Shown here piece after piece: positions 33,704-45,960 of a stretch of 64,000 bases of DNA. Positions within the stretch are counted from its first letter, which is position 1. Every line of letters begins with the position of its first letter. Below the pieces are notes generated by a model that was not told the origin of the DNA, did no database searches, and was given only the letters and a program-made list of their open reading frames with translations. The DNA is from UBA7396 sp034676185 (GTDB taxonomy: Bacteria > Patescibacteriota > Gracilibacteria > BD1-5 > UBA6164), in NCBI GenBank assembly GCA_034676185.1, contig JAUCCN010000004.1, positions 14,803 through 78,802 on the forward strand. The letters are read 5' to 3'. The position numbers and the translations under genes were made by a program.

Positions 33704-35620
33704 TTATTTTTGTAATAAATATCAAGATATATTTTCACTTCCATATCAATCTGAAAAATCTCCAGTATAAAGAGGATTGTCAAGATTAATACCTTGTAAT
33801 ATAAGTATGTATTCATGCTTTTCTCATTTGAGTTGATATACTGAATTTTCTTTATGAAGAGTAGTTGATTTTCTATCGGCATAATATGATGAAAGACTAT
33901 CAATTACAGAAGAAATATCTATGAGTTCTCTTTGTTCTCACTCTTGAATTTCTAAAGTTTTTTCTTTCATATTATAAGAAAGAGTAAAATCTTTATTTTT
34001 TGCATAGGATTCTATTTTATACAGTTTATTGTATCATTCAATAGAAAGAGGGAAAATATTATCTGAATCATCAGAGTAAAAATATATCACTTCACTTTCT
34101 TGTGCCTCAAGAGTAGAATAATATGATTGAACTTTAATAGTAGAAGTTATTTCTGAAACAATAGTCCAACTTGAAGGTGGATAATATTTTCTTTTTTGAA
34201 TTGCTTCAATTCTTTCTTGATTATCTTGCCAAATAGTTATATCATCTTGTTTATTTTTTTCAAAATCTTCTTTGTATTTTGTTTCTAAGTTCGTATAGAT
34301 TTCTGAAAATAATTTTTTTATACTTTCACAATCATCATAATTACAAAGATAGCTAATTCATCCATAAATTTCTTTTGAAAGATTTCTATCAATATCTTCA
34401 TATTTTTGAAGTGGAATAATTTTTCCATCTTTTAAAATTCAAGCTTGTATTAAATTATTTTCCAAACGAGCAAATTGTCTTGTTTCTGGAAGAGAATATA
34501 CTCACCAAGGTCCAATAGAAATAACAATAGTAAAAAGAGTTAAAACAGCAGGAATCATAAAAATTTGTTTTCTTTGAGATATTATGAAGTAAAGAGAAAT
34601 AACTCAAAGCCAAATTCCAAACACTACTACAAAATATCTATTTACCGTAATATCGTATTGAGCAATTCTTAAATAAATGGCATAAAAAAGCATAAAAAGT
34701 TGAGGAATAACAACAAATGGAAATGCTTTTCTAAATGTTTTTATAAATCCATTTGATTCTTCAAAATAGGAAGAAAACATATAAATTAAGTATCCAAAAA
34801 TACTAAATCAAATTACCATCCAACTTACTTCTCATTTTGGCCAATCACTGAAATTTCCAAGTACTTTTACTGAATATGCATACAAAATTATAAAATACAC
34901 ATAAATAAATGGAATAGCAATATATTTTACTAAAAACGAAAAGAATTTATTTTCTACAAAAAGAGAATTTTCAAAACTTTCTTTTTCTGGAAGTTGAGTT
35001 AAAGCAAAAATTGGAGCCAAAAATGAAAGTGCTAAAATTGCCCAATCTGAGTAAAAATTACTATAACTCCAATTAATGTCAAATAAAGCAAAAACAGCTG
35101 AAATTCCTATTGCTCAAAGTCCAAAAAGCACTCATCCAAGTATAGTTGAAATAAGAAATACTACACTTATATTGTAAAAATAACTATAATATTCTTTTGA
35201 AATTTCCTCATGAGTAAGTACTTTTTTCAAGAAAGGAGATATATACAAAAATCAAATAATTCAAACTCAAGTTAATATAAAATAAAGTATATTATCAAAA
35301 TTATCAAAATTTGAAGAAAAACTTAAGTAAAAAAGTATTCAAAATAAAAATGGGAATACTTGTAAAAGAAGTGAGTTTATTTTATATTTATGAGTTTCTC
35401 AAATAAATGATACTCAAACACTCAGAAAGAAAGTTAAAATAAGAGAGAAAATTACTTTCAATACTGTTTCTTCAGTAAGTGAAGAAAGTTCTCATCTGGT
35501 AAGAACAAAAAACAAAATAGTTATCACAACTATAAGCAGTACTCAAACAGGAAATCTCTTCAAGATACGAGATATATGCTGCTTTAAATTTTCAAAACGA
35601 AACAAACTTAATAGGTTCAT
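33704..35620 (-). CDS. Large polytopic membrane protein, DUF4153-like
   Basis: 638 residues. About ten to twelve membrane helices in the first 390 residues, then a soluble C-terminal domain of about 250 residues rich in Tyr, Ser and Glu. The helix pattern, with FPVGVLLIVVITILFF near the start, NWSYSNFYSDWAIL in the middle and SLPETRQFARLENNLIQ at the membrane boundary, resembles DUF4153 proteins. Function unknown. It is monocistronic, divergent from the defence operon. Confidence 0.65.
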
Positions 35621-35759
35621 AGGAAAATAATTAAGAAGTAAACATATATAAATATATTGTTTTTTTGATTATTGCAAGGTTTTTGATTTGGAAATAAAAT
35701 TTTATTTCATTCAATGTAAAAATATAAACACTAGAATATATATAAAAATGAAAAACTTT

Positions 35760-35787
35760 TTGAAAATTTCCTATTTTTCTATATAAT
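35760..35787 (+). promoter_or_regulatory. Promoter of the defence operon: TTGAAA, 16 bases, TATAAT
   Basis: -35 at 35760-35765 and -10 at 35782-35787, 30 bases before the hsdR ATG. Confidence 0.6.
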
Positions 35788-35816
35788 TGACAAAAATTAT
35801 ATTTTATTTTTTGGGA

Positions 35817-38150
35817 ATGAATTATAAAGAATCAGATACAAGAGCAAATTACATAGATACTCAACTCATTAAAGATGGTTGGAGTTCTATAAATATCGAA
35901 AGAGAATATTATTTTACTACTGGTAGAATTTGACTCTGAGGAAAAAGAGGGAAGAGGAAATTTGCGGATTATCTTTTGAGCTATAAATGATTAAAGCTAG
36001 CAATTATTGAAGCTAAAAAATCTGATTCATCTCCAACAGAGTGACTCGAACAAGTAAAAGAATATGGAAAAATATTACATCTTAGATTTGTATATGCTTC
36101 AAATGGGAAAGAAATATATGAATTTGACTTGAATACTTGAAAAGGAAATTTTATAGAAAAATACCCAACTCCAGAAGAACTCTATAACAAAGTATTTTGA
36201 GAAATAAATCATACGAAAGAAATTTTACTTCAAGAACCATTTTATTTATCTGAGAGAAAACCAAGATATTATCAAGAAATAGCAATTGGGAAAACTATGG
36301 AAGCTATTTGAGGTGAGAAAAAAAGGATTTTACTTACTCTCGCAACAGGAACAGGAAAAACAGTAATTGCTTTTCAAATCGCTTATAAATTATTCAATGC
36401 CAGATGGTCTCTTGATGGGATTTGAGCAAGAAGACCAAGAATACTTTTTCTTGCAGATAGAAATATTCTTGTAGATCAAGCAATGAATACTTTTAATCCT
36501 TTAGAAAAAGATATTATTAAAATAAATGGAACTGAAATTAAAAAAAGATGAGGAAGAGTTCCAACAAATGCAAATATTTTCTTTGCTATTTATCAAGCAC
36601 TTGTTTGATGAGAGTCAGAGGATAATCCAAATGAAATTTTAGAAAGCTATTATAATAGATATGATAGAGATTTTTTTGATGTCATTATTATAGACGAATG
36701 TCATAGATGATGAGCTCGTGATGATGGAAATTGGGCAGAAATACTCAAATATTTTGAAAGTGCCGTTCATATTTGACTCACAGCAACTCCTAAAAGACAA
36801 GACAATATCGATACTTATAAATATTTTTGAAATCCAATATATGAATACTCACTTGGAAGTGGTATTGATGATGGTTTTTTGACACCTTTTAAAATAAAAA
36901 GAGTGAAGTTAAATATTGATGAATTTGTATTACATAGTTGAGATACCATTATTTCTTGAGAAGTAAAAAAAGATGTGTATTACACAAAAGATATGGAAAA
37001 AAACATTATTCTTGATGAAAGAGCTGATTTAATTGCAAGTACGATTTTGCAACATATAGGCAAAATGGAGAAAACTATTATTTTTTGTGTAGATCAAGAC
37101 CATGCTTTAAGGATAAGAGATAGTATAAATAAATATAAACAAGTAAAAGATCCTGATTATTGTGTGAGAGTTACGAGTAATGAATGACTGATTTGAAGAG
37201 CATATTTAGAAAGATTTCAAGATAATGATAAAGATATTCCAGTTATTTTAACGAGTTCTCAAATGCTTACCACTTGAGTTGATGCTTTAAATGTAAGAAA
37301 TATTATTTTAGTGAGAAATATTTGAAATATTGTTGAGTACAAACAAATAGTTGGTAGATGAACGAGACTTTTTGATGGAAAAGATTATTTTACGATTTAT
37401 GATTTTGTTTGAGCTACCAATGATTTTAAAGATGAAATATGGGATGGATGACCAGAGGATGAAGAAGTAATTGAAACTATTTGAGAAAATAAATATCTCA
37501 TAAAAGAACCAGAACCAAATTATGATTTTGAGAACAAAAATGAAGAGAATGTGACAAAAGAAAAAAAGGAAAAATTAGTTGTTAGATTAGCAGCAAATAG
37601 AGAAATAAAAGTAATTGATATTGAAACGAGATATCTTGATCCTATCAGTTGAAAACATTTGAGTTCAGAGGATTTTTTAAAAAGAATTCTTTGAGAATTA
37701 CCAAATTTATACAAAGATGAACATCAATTAAGGATGTTGTGGAGTAATCCTGAAACGAGGGGAGAATTGCTTCATAATTTAGAAAATATTTGACTTGATA
37801 GTGAACAACTGGAAGATTTAAAAAAGATTTTTGAGGCAGAAAATTCTGATATTTTTGATATTTTAGCTCATTTATCTTTTGAGGTTGATATAAAATATAG
37901 ATCTGAAAGATATGTATATGGAGAAGAAACAGTGAAAAAGTATGAGAATTTAAAAGCAAAAGAATTTTTAGAATTTTTACTTGGATTATATGTAAAAAAT
38001 GGGATTTTAGATTTTAGAAAAGATTGATTATCAAGCAAAATAGCACTTTTTAATAAATGACAACCAAGAGAAATTGCTGAAAGTTTTTGAGGAATTGAGG
38101 AGTTGAAAAATGCTTATTATGAGTTGCAGAGAAGTTTATATGTTAAATAA
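35817..38150 (+). CDS. hsdR: Type I restriction enzyme, R (translocase/nuclease) subunit
   Basis: 777 residues. A PD-(D/E)xK nuclease lies at the N-terminus (D51, E65, K67 in AIIEAKKSD). The SF2 motor has Walker A LLTLATGTGKTVIAF, motif II VIIIDECHRGG, motif III LTATPKRQD and motifs V-VI SSQMLTTGVDALNVRNI and QIVGRGTRLFDG. HsdR drives ATP-dependent translocation and cutting after the S subunit finds an unmethylated site. The partners hsdS and hsdM are 5.4 and 7.8 kb downstream, with other genes between them. The last 39 coding bases are duplicated after the fic gene; see findings. Confidence 0.95.
38111..38149 (+). repeat. 39-bp direct repeat, copy 1 (3' end of hsdR)
   Basis: TGCTTATTATGAGTTGCAGA and the next 19 bases are identical to 39396-39434 after fic. 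Confidence 0.9.
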
Positions 38151-38155
38151 TTAGT

Positions 38156-38232
38156 TATAATTTAAAAAATCGAGTAAAATTAAAATATAAATTTGTATAA
38201 TTTAAAAAATCGAGTAAAATTAAAATATAAAT
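38156..38232 (+). repeat. Tandem repeat, 2 x 37 bases, period 40
   Basis: Copies at 38156-38192 and 38196-38232, with the sequence TATAATTTAAAAAATCGAGT followed by AAAATTAAAATATAAAT. Each copy contains TATAAT, so promoter duplication for fic is possible. Confidence 0.8.
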
Positions 38233-38249
38233 ATTTTTAATTTAAAATT

Positions 38250-39380
38250 ATGGAAAAAAAATTTATTGCTTGAACTTGGAAACAACAATATAATTATAAG
38301 AGTTTTTTCCCAAATGGGGTCAATAAAACTTTTGTTTGGGAAGATAAAAAAATAAATCTTTTGCTTGAAAAAGCAAATTTAGAATTGGGAAAATTAGAAA
38401 GTTTTTCAAGTTTTATTCCTGATATAGATTTTTTTATATCAATGCATATTTGAAAAGAAGCAATAAAATCAAGTAAAATAGAATGAACAAAAACTGAATT
38501 TGATGAATTATTTTTGGATAGTGATGATGTAAAAAGTGTGGAGGAAAGAAATGATATAGAAGAAGTAAAAAATTATATTGAGGCACTTAATCTATGAATA
38601 GAAGAACTCAAAAAACTTCCTATGACATTTCGTTTATTTTCACTGATTCATAAAACTCTCTTGAAATGAGTAAGATGAGAACACAAAAATCCTTGAGAAA
38701 TCAGAAAAAGTCAAAATTGGATAGGTGGAAGTAATTTACAAAATGCATTTTTTATACCTCCCCACCAAGATGATTTAAGTGATTTGGTAAAAGATTTTGA
38801 ATTATTTTTACATAATGAATCTTTAGAAATACCAGAACTTATAAAAATTGCTATTGCTCATTATCAATTTGAAACGATTCATCCATATTTAGATTGAAAT
38901 GGAAGAATTGGAAGACTTATGATTATATTATATTTGATTGATAAAAAGATTATTACAAAGCCAGTGTTATATATTTCTGATTTTTTTGAAAGAAATAAAT
39001 GAAGTTATTATGATGCCTTGACTATTGCAAGAAGCTCAAATGATATTGAACATTTTATAAAATTTTTTCTTACAGGAGTGATTGAAACATGTGAATCTTC
39101 TATAAATACTTTTCAATCTATTTTAGAGTTGAAAAATGAGATTGAAATAAAGATAATATCTTTATGAGCCAAAAGTGAAAAGGCAAGTCAAATTTTGAAT
39201 TATTTATTTTCAGATCCTATTGTATCAAGTCATGATATTATAAAACTTTTGTGAGTGACTCCAGCAACGGCAAATAGTTTTATAAAAATCTTTATGGAAA
39301 TGTGAGTTTTAAGGGAGCTTACTTGATATAAAAGACATAAAATATTTGGTTTTGAAAATTATTTAAAGTTGTTTAGGTAA
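38250..39380 (+). CDS. Fic-domain protein (class II, with N-terminal inhibitory helix)
   Basis: 376 residues. The catalytic loop is HPYLDGNGRIGR (H211), matching HPFxx(G/N)NGRxxR, so it is predicted active, transferring AMP or another nucleotide part to a target hydroxyl. An inhibitory motif S74-SKI-E78-G79 ((S/T)xxxE(G/N)) lies about 130 residues before it, as in class II Fic proteins. The C-terminus is a winged-helix part (SHDIIKLLGVTPATANSF). It separates hsdR from hamA. Fic proteins are often toxins or regulators in mobile and RM loci. Confidence 0.92.
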
Positions 39381-39395
39381 TGAGGAAATTAAGAG

Positions 39396-39434
39396 TGCTT
39401 ATTATGAGTTGCAGAGAAGTTTATATGTTAAATA
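39396..39434 (+). repeat. 39-bp direct repeat, copy 2 (hsdR 3' remnant after fic)
   Basis: Identical to 38111-38149. Just upstream of both copies a degenerate match TGAGGAAxTxAxGAG extends the similarity. In this position it is not part of a gene. Confidence 0.9.
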
Positions 39435-39465
39435 GTTTTAAATTTAATTTCTAATTTATAATATA

Positions 39466-40503
39466 GTGTCATTAGAAAATTTATGTTCTGTAAAAAAAGA
39501 ACATTTTGATAAAATATTTAAAGAATATTTTAGAACTGAGGATATTACAAGTAAAATTTGATGAGATAAGTCAGATTTTTACTGAAACTATGCGGTTATT
39601 AAGATACACTTAATTAATCCAGATGATATAGATAATTTTTTATATCATATTTTTGAACATATTATAACTTTTTGATGACAAAACTGTAATACTTTTTCTA
39701 GAAATGAAAATATAAAATATATTAAAAGTGTAGAGCAGCTAACAAAATATTTGCCATTTTTAAAAAAGAAAATTATAGAAGAACTAGAAGAATGAGTAAA
39801 TTATACAAAAATAAAAAATTGAAAAACTGAATATGAAATTGATTCTGATTTACAATTGCTCTGTAAACAAAGGGAAATATGAGAATTGATATTATTTTTT
39901 TTAACAGAATGATTACTAAATTCTCCAATCGCATTATCTAAAATTAGTTTAAAAACAAGTAATCAAATGCCAGTATATTGAGCTGATGGAATACATATAT
40001 CAAATTGTTGAACTAAATTAATTTTTTGAGAATCTAAATTTACAGATTCTTTTGAATCATGAAAAAAACAATCTAGGGAAAGTTTAGTTAAATTTTCTTG
40101 AGAAGAACCTTTAAATTATATTAATCAAGAAATTAATATAATATGAAATGTCTCGTGATTAATTCAAGAAGATAAAAAATGATTATTACAATGAATTATT
40201 GACCCATATTATAATTTAGAAGAAAATATAAATAATCTTGAATATGAACTAGTAACCTTTTTGTGATATAAAGACCAAAATTATGCAGATTTTTTGGTAA
40301 ACTCTGATGTAACTTTATATGAAAGTAAGCTTGATGATAAAATAATAAAGTTACTTAAATATTATAAATCTAAAGAAGCAGAGTTAAATAATAAAAAAAT
40401 AACTTTTTTCCTACTTCCTATTAGGAATACATTTGATATTTTAAAAAAGTATGCATTAAAATTAGAAGATAAAGAAAATTTAGAAACTATTAACTGAAAA
40501 TAA
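39466..40503 (+). CDS. hamA: HamA-like nuclease of a Hachiman defence system (DUF1837-like)
   Basis: 345 residues. The centre shows a PD-(D/E)xK arrangement: YGADGIHIS with D174, then LIFGESKFTD with E189 and K191. This matches the D...ExK nuclease centre of DUF1837/HamA, the effector of Hachiman, and the gene sits directly before a Ski2-like helicase, as hamA does before hamB. The start is GTG at 39466; the nearest upstream in-frame stop is at 39445. By my count 21 of 22 glycines are TGA. The TAA is one base from the hamB ATG, so the two are coupled. Identification is from motif and context, not from a profile search. Confidence 0.72.
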
Positions 40504-40504
40504 T

Positions 40505-43500
40505 ATGTTTGAAAAAAATCAAATACAAATTCCAATATTGAACAATAAATATTATAGTTTTTGTAAAAATATTTATGAAAAAAAACAATATAAAGAAGAT
40601 TATGAACTTATTTATAAAATAGGAGTTTTATATGATTTATATTCTATTTCATCAGAAGATGTTAAAGATAAAATAAAAACTGCTTTGGATAATGAAATTA
40701 TCAAACTAGATAAAAATATTATAAAGAGACTTTTAGAAACTGCTTTTATTTTTGCGAATTTAAATGCTGATGAATTAACTTTTTATTCTACAAATAATGA
40801 AAAAGAGGAACAAATTAAAGAAATTGATAATATAAAAAATAATTCTTATAGAATAGCAATTAGTATTTATTACTATGGAAAATATTTAAAGGAAATTTGA
40901 AATATAGAAGATTACTTTTTTGATAATAATAACATAATTTATAGATTATTTACAAGATTATGAATTTTAACTAAAATTAGAAATTTAGATGAAAATGATG
41001 TGGATATTTATTCTATTGATTTACAATGAAAAATAGAGGCTACTAATAAAGAATTAAATAATAGATTTTCCATTAAAGATTATTTTTGAGAAGAAAAAAT
41101 TATAAATTGATTTTGAAGTAAATATAAAGAATTTATTGATGATGAAAGTTTTTTTTCTGATTTTCAGTTCTGACTAATGGAAAAATTAATTGAATCAAAG
41201 AGTGTTCCTATTAAATCATTTGCAATTTCTGCACCAACATCAGCTTGAAAAACTTTTATTTTAAAAAAATATATAATAATAAAAATTTTAGAGTCTTTTT
41301 TAGAAAATAAAAATATAAATATTGTTTTTGTTGTTCCAAGTAAATCTTTAATCAACGAACTAAATGTAGATTTTATAGCTTTATTTAAAAACTATAATAT
41401 AAATAATGAAATTTGTAATATTCATACTCATATTTGATGAGATGAATTCATTAAATATTTTTTATCAAAATCTAATTTATTTATTTTAACTCAAGAAAGA
41501 TTAAATTATTTTTATAATGATACTAAATTTAAAAATTGATGAGAAAATTTTAAATTAGATTTAGTTGTTGTAGATGAAGCTCATAAAGTTTGATATTGAT
41601 ATAGAGGAACTTTATTAAGTTATATTGTATGAAAAATTAAAAAAGATAATAAGAATATACAAATTATTCTATTAGCACCATTACTTTCAAAATTACATAA
41701 ATTTAAAGATGAATTTTGATTAAATTCATTAAGTGAAAATTTTTCTAATTTTTGACTTGTAGCTAAAAATCAAATTTTAGTTGAATCAAAACAAATTTGA
41801 GGATCTTATCATTTATTTTTTTATTTGAATAATAAAGAAAATGGACTATTTAATTTTAAATTAGCTCAATCAAAAGTAGAATCTGATACAAAGTTTTTAA
41901 ATTACTTAGCAAAAAATTTTTCAAAATGAGAGCAATCAATTATATTTAGATTTTTCCCAAATTATGTTTTAGATCAGGCAAAGAAATTATCAAAATTAGA
42001 AAATAAAGATAATTTAAATCTAACAATTTTAAATTATATAAGTGACATATTTCCAGAAAATTTTGAATTAAAAGATTTTTTACAAAAATGAGTTTGATAT
42101 CATAATTGAGCATTACCCACATCAATAAAATCAAAAATTGAAGAATTATTTAAAAATTGAGATTTAAAATATTTATGTGCTAATTCCACTATGCTTGAAT
42201 GAGTAAATCTTCCTGCTAAAAATATTTTTATTTGATGAGATTGAAAGAGAGATGAAATTAGTATTTTAGATTTCAAAAATCTAGTTTGAAGAGCTTGAAG
42301 ATTAAACTATCACTTGAACTGAAATGTATTTTATGTAAAATTTAATGAGTATAAAGATAAAATTATTGATGAAAAAAATCCAACTTGAGAATTAACTAAC
42401 AATATATCAAATTTACTTTGAAATGAAATTAAGTTTGACAAATTTTTAAATTATATAAAACCTTGAAGTTTTGAATATAAAAGTCAAATATTAGATAATG
42501 ATTTAAGAGAAGAACAGAAAGAATTTGAATATTTAACTTGATATTTAGTATCTAATGTAATTGATTCTATTGAAAAAAATACTGAAATTAGGCACAATGA
42601 GAATTTAGAATTATTAGATAAAAATTACTTTATTAATAGGCTAGAGCAATTAAAAATTTGATGAAAAAAAGACTTCTTTGATAAAGTATGACAATTTATT
42701 TATTGAAATAAGGAATATAAATTAGAAAAAATAGAAGAATTAAGAAAATCTATTTACTCTTTATGTAATGAATTGAAGATTAATCATAAATCTGAGTTTG
42801 ATAGGTATTTTTTAAACATTGTTAAGAAAAATATTTTTATAGACCCCAGAAAACAACTCGATTTTTACGATTTAGTTATTTCTTGAAAACAATCATTTGT
42901 GTTAAATCATATTCAATATTTTTCAAATGTTAATAATTTAATTAACGATAAAAAAGATCACAAAAAAGAAAAATTAAAATTACTAATTAACGAAGTTGAT
43001 AAACATTTTATTTTTTCATCATGATATGATTTTGATTATATTGATTATCTTTCGTGATTAATGAATCAATGGGTATCTTGAGTTTCATTAAAAAATATTT
43101 TAGAAGGTAGAGATAATTATTTTAAAATACTAAAAAAAATTACTGACGAGATACAGTTTAATTTTTTAAATTGAATAAGCATATTTTTTGAGTTAGCAAA
43201 TCTATGATATAAGAATTATAAAATAAATAATTCTTTTGATATAGATCAAAATGAAATATTACAATTTGATACTAATTTTTTATTTTATTTAGAAATTTGA
43301 AATTATTATCCAAATTTAGTTTATTTAATTTCTAAATGAGTTTCAAGGGAAAGTGCTATATGGTTATATAATATGAAAATTATTAATCCCTTTATTTGAG
43401 ATTATAATGTTGACTCAAAAAATTATTTTCAAATAGAAAAAAATCGAATTTTGAAAACATTAAGTGATAATAATAAAAATATAATTCATGATGAACTATT

Positions 43501-43522
43501 AAGATTTATTTATAATAATTAA
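40505..43522 (+). CDS. hamB: HamB-like Ski2-family helicase of a Hachiman system
   Basis: 1005 residues, in the usual size range of HamB. About 230 N-terminal residues precede the helicase core. Walker A APTSAGKT (residues 243-250), motif Ic VVPSKSLINEL, DEAH box VVDEAHKVG (D357-H360), HNGALP and STMLEGVNLPAKNIFIW (motifs IV-V) and VGRAGR (595-599) give the Ski2/Hel308 pattern. In Hachiman, HamB patrols DNA and releases HamA, which then degrades DNA. Glycines are almost all TGA (roughly 55 against 6 GGN). Codon 981 is CGA. The stop is 4 bases from the hsdS start, so helicase and S subunit share one mRNA. Confidence 0.8.
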
Positions 43523-43526
43523 GATC

Positions 43527-44720
43527 ATGTACCCAACAAAAAAACTTTGAGAAATTCTTGAAATTATTAGAAATTGAAAAAGTTGTAAACAAACTTCTGA
43601 TAAAATTTGAAATAAAATTACTAGAATTGAAACTATTTCTTCTTGATCTATAAATGAAGAAAAAGTATGATATTTTAATTTAACAAATGATGAAAAAAAG
43701 AAATATCAAATAAATAAGTGAGATATTTTATTTAGTCATATAAATAGTGTTGAACATATTTGAAAAATTGCAATTGCTAAAAAGGATTATTTAGATTTAT
43801 TTCATTGAATGAATTTATTATTATTAAGATGAAATAAAAAAGATATTTTAGATGAATATTTACACATAATTTTACAATTTTATTTTAAATCTTGATATTG
43901 GGCTAAAATTTGTAATAAAGCAATAAATCAAGCAAGTTTAAATCAAAAAAATATTGTTGATATTCAAATCCCTCTCCCACCTCTCCCAACTCAAAAACTC
44001 ATAGTTCAAAAACTAGATTTAGCATTTGAAAACATAGATAAAAATATAAATATCACAAAAGAAAATCTCAAAAATCTTGAAGAATTAAACAAAAGTGTTT
44101 TAGAAAAAGTTTTTAGTGAGTGAGAATATGAAATGAAGAAACTATGAGAGATTTCAAAAACAACAAGTTGATGAACTCCATTAAGAGATAAAAAAGAATA
44201 TTGGTGATGAAATATTCCTTGGTTAAAATCCTGAGAGTTAAATGATAATTTAAAAATAAATTCATCTGAAGAATTTATAACAGAAATTTGATTAAAAAAT
44301 TCTTCTGCAAAAATTTTCAAAAAATGAACTTTACTTATTGCTCTTTATTGAGCAACTGCTTGAAAATTATGAATACTTGATTTTGACTCAACAACAAATC
44401 AAGCAGTTTGTTCTATTCAAAATTTATTTAATTTATTTGTAGAAAAATATCTATTTTACTTTTTGCTTTCAAGAAGAGAACAAATAATTAAAGATAGTTT
44501 TTGATGAGCACAACCAAATATAAGTAAAACTTATTTAGACCAAATCCAAATCCCACTTCCACCACTCCAAAAACAAAAAGAAATCGTCTCATACCTAGAT
44601 CAAGTTTTTGAAAAAAATAAACAATTAAAAACAAAATATGAACTTCAATTGAAAGAACTTGAAGAACTCAAACAAAGTTTACTCAAAGATGCTTTTGAGG
44701 GAAGATTAGTGAAAGAGTAA
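43527..44720 (+). CDS. hsdS: Type I restriction-modification specificity subunit
   Basis: 397 residues. Two target-recognition domains (about 1-165 and 195-345), each followed by a coiled-coil spacer: PLPPLPTQKLIVQKLDLAFE and PLPPLQKQKEIVSYLDQVFE, with LKEALLE/ELKQSLLKDAFEGRLVKE at the end, the classical HsdS half-repeat structure. It sets the DNA sequence recognised by HsdM and HsdR. TRD swapping is common at such loci. Almost every Gly is TGA, as in hamA and hamB. It is coupled to hamB, not to hsdM, which is unusual. Confidence 0.92.
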
Positions 44721-44826
44721 TATGTAAAGAAGTTGTAAAAAATTTTACATAAACAAATAACATGACAACTAAACTTTACATATTATTTTAATATGTAAAT
44801 AAAATCTAAAAATAATTTACATATTA
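44719..44826 (+). promoter_or_regulatory. Cluster of TTTACATATTA palindromes, candidate operator before fic/hsdM
   Basis: AATATGTAAA at 44719-44728; a perfect palindrome TTTACATATTA-TTT-TAATATGTAAA at 44775-44799; a further TTTACATATTA at 44816-44826. Immediately after is TTGACT (44828-44833), 16 bases, TACCTT, a possible promoter, so the last copy abuts the -35 box. Confidence 0.55.
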
Positions 44827-44884
44827 TTTGACTTCTGAGACTAAATAGGTACCTTATTCTTGAATTATTATATAAATAAGAAGT

Positions 44885-45955
44885 ATGTTTGATAGAAAAA
44901 TTCCTTATAATGATTTACCTTTATTGCCTTGAAAATTTGATTTTGATAAAAAAGAATTCTTAAAATTAGCAATTAAAGCGAGTGAAGAAATATCAAAACT
45001 TAATGGGTTATCTTATTTAATTCCAAATCTGGAAATACTCATTTCACCACTTTTAATAAAAGAATCAGTAGAATCTTCAGCCATAGAAAATATTAATACT
45101 ACAACTCTCAAAGTTCTACAATCAAAAGCTCTTGCAATAGAAAGTGTAAAATGACCAGAAAAAGAAGTATTGCATTATCATAATGCAATTATGACAGGTT
45201 TTGAAAAGCTCAAAAAAGAAGGAGGAATCTGATATAATTTTCTCGTGGAACTTCAAAGCTATATTGAACCAGATAAAATCTGAATTAGAAAAATACCTTG
45301 AACCGTTATTGCAAATGGATATGGTGAAGTTGTTTATACTCCACCAGTAGGATATGAAACAATAGTGAAATTATTGACAAATTTAGAAAAATTCATAAAT
45401 AATTTTGATGATGATATTGATGCACTTATTAAAATGCCTGTTATTCATTATCAATTTGAATCAATACATCCATTTTATGATGGAAATGGAAGAACTGGAA
45501 GAATATTAAATGTTTTATATCTCGTGTTAGCCAAAAAATTAGATTTTCCAATATTATTTTTAAGTGAATATATTAATCATTCAAAGCAAAAATACTATGA
45601 CCTTTTAAATAAAACCAGTCAAACTTGAGACTATGGAGAGTTTATTGTTTATTTACTGCAATGAATTATCTCTCAAGCAAAAAATACAAGTAAAAAAATT
45701 ATTACAATAAAAAATTTAATACAAAAAACAGAAATAAAATTATCTCACTTAAAAATGGATAATTATAAAATGATACATATTTTATTTTCAAAACCATTTA
45801 TGACAGTCTCTGATTTTACAAAAGAAATATGATTATCAAGACAATCAGCAACAAAATACATTCATATATTAGAACAAGAAAAAATTATTTCTTCAATAAA
45901 AATTTGAAAAAATAAACTTATCTATATCCCTGATTTTATTAACTTACTTACATAA
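44885..45955 (+). CDS. Second Fic-domain protein
   Basis: 356 residues. Catalytic loop HPFYDGNGRTGR (H195), flanked by IHYQFESIHP. The inhibitory motif S64-SAI-E68-N69 is present, and a DNA-binding winged helix follows near the C-terminus (TVSDFTKEIGLSRQSATKYI). It is not closely like the first Fic protein of this island, so the two are probably separate acquisitions rather than a recent duplication. hsdM starts 6 bases after its stop, so they are co-transcribed. Confidence 0.93.
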
Positions 45956-45960
45956 ATCGT

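Noticed and set aside
38156..38232. CRISPR-like repeat array
   Set aside because: Only two units with a 3-base gap, no spacers and no cas genes.
44719..44826. tRNA or small RNA gene in the hsdS-fic2 gap
   Set aside because: No cloverleaf, and dyads are better explained as operators.
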